Shown: positions 61,829 to 64,000 of the stretch, piece by piece
Position numbering within the stretch: the first letter of the stretch is position 1
Layout: each line of letters opens with the position of its first letter
Origin: Pedobacter ghigonis
GTDB taxonomy: Bacteria > Bacteroidota > Bacteroidia > Sphingobacteriales > Sphingobacteriaceae
DNA length: 64,000 nucleotides
Direction of reading: 5' to 3'
Assembly (NCBI RefSeq): GCF_903166585.1
Contig: NZ_CAESCM010000012.1
Location: 62,001 to 126,000 of the forward strand
The notes under the pieces: model-generated
Told to the model about the DNA's origin: nothing
Databases searched by the model: none
What the model saw: the letters and a program-made list of their open reading frames with translations, nothing else
Position numbers and translations under genes: made by a program

Positions 61829-63319
61829 ATGAAATTAAATCATAAAAATACATACATCCAAAAGCTGGGCTTAATTGCAATCCTAGCTACCACTTTGGTA
61901 ATGCCTGCATGTAAAAAGGAATTTTTAAATGTAGATCCACAGGCAAAACAACCAGAGGCTACCTTTTGGAAAACAGCAGACGACGCTTCAAAAGCTGTAA
62001 TCGCTATTTATGGTAACTTAAGAAGCTGGGGTAACACTGCCTTCCCTGCTTTAGCTGTTGAAAGTATTCCTGGCGATGACGCCGAGAAAGGAAGTACGGC
62101 AAACGATGCCAGTTATTTAAATAACTTTGACAATTACACAGCATCTTCAACAGAAGGTCAATTTGGAGGTTTCTGGCAGGCACAGTACCAAAACATTAAT
62201 TTATGTAACCAGGTTTTAGATAACGTTCCTGGAATTAACATGGATGCCAGTCTAAAAGCACGTTACCTAGCAGAAGCCAAATTTGTTCGCGCTTATTCCT
62301 ATTTCAGGTTAGTAAGAGCATTTGGTGATATACCTTTACGTTTAACGGTGCCTAAAGATGTTTCTGAGTTTAATATTCCGAGAACACCTAAAGCCCAGGT
62401 ATATGCGGCAATCGAAAAAGACTTAGATGAGGCTGCTGCAGTGTTGCCACAAACCTATCCGGCCGCCGATTTAGGCAGAGCAACTAAAGGCGCTGCTTTG
62501 GGTTTACACGCTAAAGTTGCCATGTATCTAGGTAAATGGGACCAGGTTTTATCGTACACCAATACCGTTATGACTTTAGGTTATGATTTATATCCTAATT
62601 TTCAGGAAGGCTTTAGAACCAACCATGAAAACAACGTAGAGTCTGTATTTGAAATTCAATGCGCACTTTTATTGAATAATAAAGATGCATCAAATTCGCA
62701 GTACAGCCAGGTACAAGGTGCAAGAGCAAACACGCCAGACCTTGGATGGGGTTTCAACGTACCAACACCAGCATTGGACGCAGCTTTCGAAGCAGGCGAT
62801 GTTCGTCGGAACGCAACAATTCTTTACAGAGGGGAAACTACTCCACAAGGTGATGCAATCTCTAACAGCGCAGATAATCCGATGTATAATGAGAAATCTT
62901 ACGTACCATTTGCCAACATTATCTCTGGTTATACACAGGGAGCTGACCAAAACGTACGTGTACTTCGCTTTGCCGATGTTCTTTTGATGAACGCAGAAGC
63001 CGCTAACGAGCTAAACAATCCAACTTTAGCTAAAACTTCATTAAACAGGGTTCGTGCACGTGCACGCGGTGGTGTAGCTGGTGTTGTTCCTGATGTTACA
63101 ACAAGTGATAAAGATGCACTGCGTCAGGCCATCTGGAAAGAAAGACAACTTGAGTTAGCGATGGAATCTGATCGTTACTTTGATGTAATTCGCCAGGGTC
63201 GTGGTACTGCTGTATTTGGTGCCAAAGGCTGGAAAGCTGGTAAAAACGAAGTTTGGCCTATTCCGTCAACTGAGATTGATATAAGTGTAGGTGTTTTGAC
63301 ACAAAATCCTGGATACTAA
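61829..63319 (+). CDS. SusD/RagB-family surface nutrient-binding lipoprotein
   Basis: The 496-residue protein has a lipoprotein signal with lipidated Cys28 (VMPACKKEFL) and the SusD pattern: FLNVDPQAKQPEATFWKTADDASKAVIAIYGNL, the TPR-like YLAEAKFVRAYSYFRLVRAFGDIPL, and the ending NEVWPIPSTEIDISVGVLTQNPGY. Such proteins cap the SusC barrel and bind its sugar. The start is 11 bases after the susC stop, so they are co-translated. The lid loops that choose the sugar cannot be read from sequence. Confidence 0.95.
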   Translation: MKLNHKNTYIQKLGLIAILATTLVMPACKKEFLNVDPQAKQPEATFWKTADDASKAVIAIYGNLRSWGNTAFPALAVESIPGDDAEKGSTANDASYLNNFDNYTASSTEGQFGGFWQAQYQNINLCNQVLDNVPGINMDASLKARYLAEAKFVRAYSYFRLVRAFGDIPLRLTVPKDVSEFNIPRTPKAQVYAAIEKDLDEAAAVLPQTYPAADLGRATKGAALGLHAKVAMYLGKWDQVLSYTNTVMTLGYDLYPNFQEGFRTNHENNVESVFEIQCALLLNNKDASNSQYSQVQGARANTPDLGWGFNVPTPALDAAFEAGDVRRNATILYRGETTPQGDAISNSADNPMYNEKSYVPFANIISGYTQGADQNVRVLRFADVLLMNAEAANELNNPTLAKTSLNRVRARARGGVAGVVPDVTTSDKDALRQAIWKERQLELAMESDRYFDVIRQGRGTAVFGAKGWKAGKNEVWPIPSTEIDISVGVLTQNPGY

Positions 63320-63339
63320 CCTCTTCAATTGATTAAAAA

Positions 63340-64000
63340 ATGAAAACAAAATATTTATTATTGGCAGTTGTGGGTTTAGGCTTATCTTCTTGTCAGAAAA
63401 AATTTGATCCATCAAGCTATGCTCCCGCTTTGAATATTGGTGGTTACACAAGTGCCAAACAAGTTGCACCCAGCAATTTAGTTGCCTATTGGGCATTTGA
63501 TGGTGGTTTAACTGATAGTGTTTCTAACACAGCTGGCGTTAACACCGGAACTTCATTTGCTACGGGAGTAAAAGGACAAGGCTTACAAGGTGCTTTAAAT
63601 GGTTATGTGGTGTCCAATACACCCGCTGCCGTTCAAAACTTAAAAAGTTTTACCCTTACCTGCTGGGTTAACATGCCTTTAAACGATAAGGGTATTGTTG
63701 GACTTGTTGATGTCTCAAAATCATCAGACTTTTGGGGAAATCTAACCTTATTCTTTGAAAATGGTGGCGATGCAACTACCGGTAAACTGGTAGCACGTAC
63801 TTATTCCGGAGTAGTAAATAACGGCGGTGATAACTTCATCAAAATCACCTCTCCATGGGGTAAATGGACACAAATTGCCTACAGTTATGACCAGACAACC
63901 TCTACATTTAAAGTATACGTAAACGGATCAAAACTTGGCGAAAAAACGGTTGCAAACCTGGGGGCATTAACATTTCAGAATGCAGGCAAAATGGTTTTTG
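63340..64000 (+). CDS. LamG-like lipoprotein of the SusCD locus, cut by the window end
   Basis: From ATG 63340 the frame is open to the last base (220 codons). The N-terminus is a lipoprotein signal with Cys18 (LGLSSCQKK). From about residue 50 the sequence follows the LamG / concanavalin-like fold: LVAYWAFDGGLTDSVSN, the middle FTLTCWVNM, and WTQIAYSYDQTTSTFKVYVNGSKLGE. It starts 20 bases after susD, so it is the third gene of the unit and probably a surface glycan-binding protein or a carrier of a further domain outside the window. Confidence 0.85.
   Translation, partial: MKTKYLLLAVVGLGLSSCQKKFDPSSYAPALNIGGYTSAKQVAPSNLVAYWAFDGGLTDSVSNTAGVNTGTSFATGVKGQGLQGALNGYVVSNTPAAVQNLKSFTLTCWVNMPLNDKGIVGLVDVSKSSDFWGNLTLFFENGGDATTGKLVARTYSGVVNNGGDNFIKITSPWGKWTQIAYSYDQTTSTFKVYVNGSKLGEKTVANLGALTFQNAGKMVF

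Overview
The window is chromosomal DNA of a Bacteroidota bacterium, most likely family Sphingobacteriaceae and close to Pedobacter. I infer this from a SusC/SusD pair with a periplasmic-sensor regulator, type IX secretion genes (PorT and a cargo with a C-terminal sorting domain), DUF5686, DUF6089, DUF4876 and DUF6850 proteins, a split transketolase, a BamA-OmpH-OmpH run, -7 promoter boxes of the TANNTTTG type, and starts without clear Shine-Dalgarno sequences. No rRNA, tRNA, CRISPR array, prophage or intact insertion sequence was seen.

Layout. 1-5.9 kb: a plus-strand unit of a TonB-dependent receptor (5' end outside the window), a DUF4876 lipoprotein, a DUF6850 outer membrane protein and a di-heme cytochrome c peroxidase; the first 4.7 kb is visibly AT-rich. 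5.9-7.7 kb: repeat-rich spacers around murI. 7.7-15.5 kb: a long minus-strand envelope run (alpha/beta hydrolase, CBS protein, nadK, DUF6089, uppS, bamA, two OmpH/Skp chaperones) ending at a strong terminator. 15.7-18.7 kb: YqeY, an SDR enzyme, and ubiE overlapping porT. 18.8-26.4 kb: engB, a UbiA prenyltransferase, an M3 peptidase, an MFS exporter, an amino acid permease, and a RAYT transposase killed by an in-frame stop. 26.5-28.6 kb: kup coupled to a 51-residue two-helix membrane protein.

28.8-36.2 kb: a T9SS mini-cargo, an FAH-family enzyme, an M23 peptidase, a peroxiredoxin, split transketolase, and a sigma factor with two linked envelope genes. 36.2-46.4 kb: an internally deleted outer membrane protein gene, a class III aminotransferase, a two-component pair, two lipoproteins, an RluA enzyme, panB, carA and an ABC-2 exporter. 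46.5-55.4 kb: a Fic-domain pseudogene with several lesions, an XAC2610-like protein, the pheS / Rieske-like lipoprotein / tetR operon, kbl, a DUF5686 outer membrane protein and trhO. 55.5-64 kb: the start of a polysaccharide utilisation locus: a propeller/Y_Y_Y/HTH regulator, SusC, SusD and a LamG lipoprotein cut by the window end.

Most genes are housekeeping or envelope genes in familiar order. The most interesting items are the TonB/DUF4876/DUF6850/peroxidase unit, the small membrane protein coupled to kup, a Rieske-like lipoprotein that has lost its cluster histidines, a sigma-linked membrane protein with three FxVPxxYF repeats, three decaying genes that still show how they broke, and REP-like hairpins near a dead RAYT.
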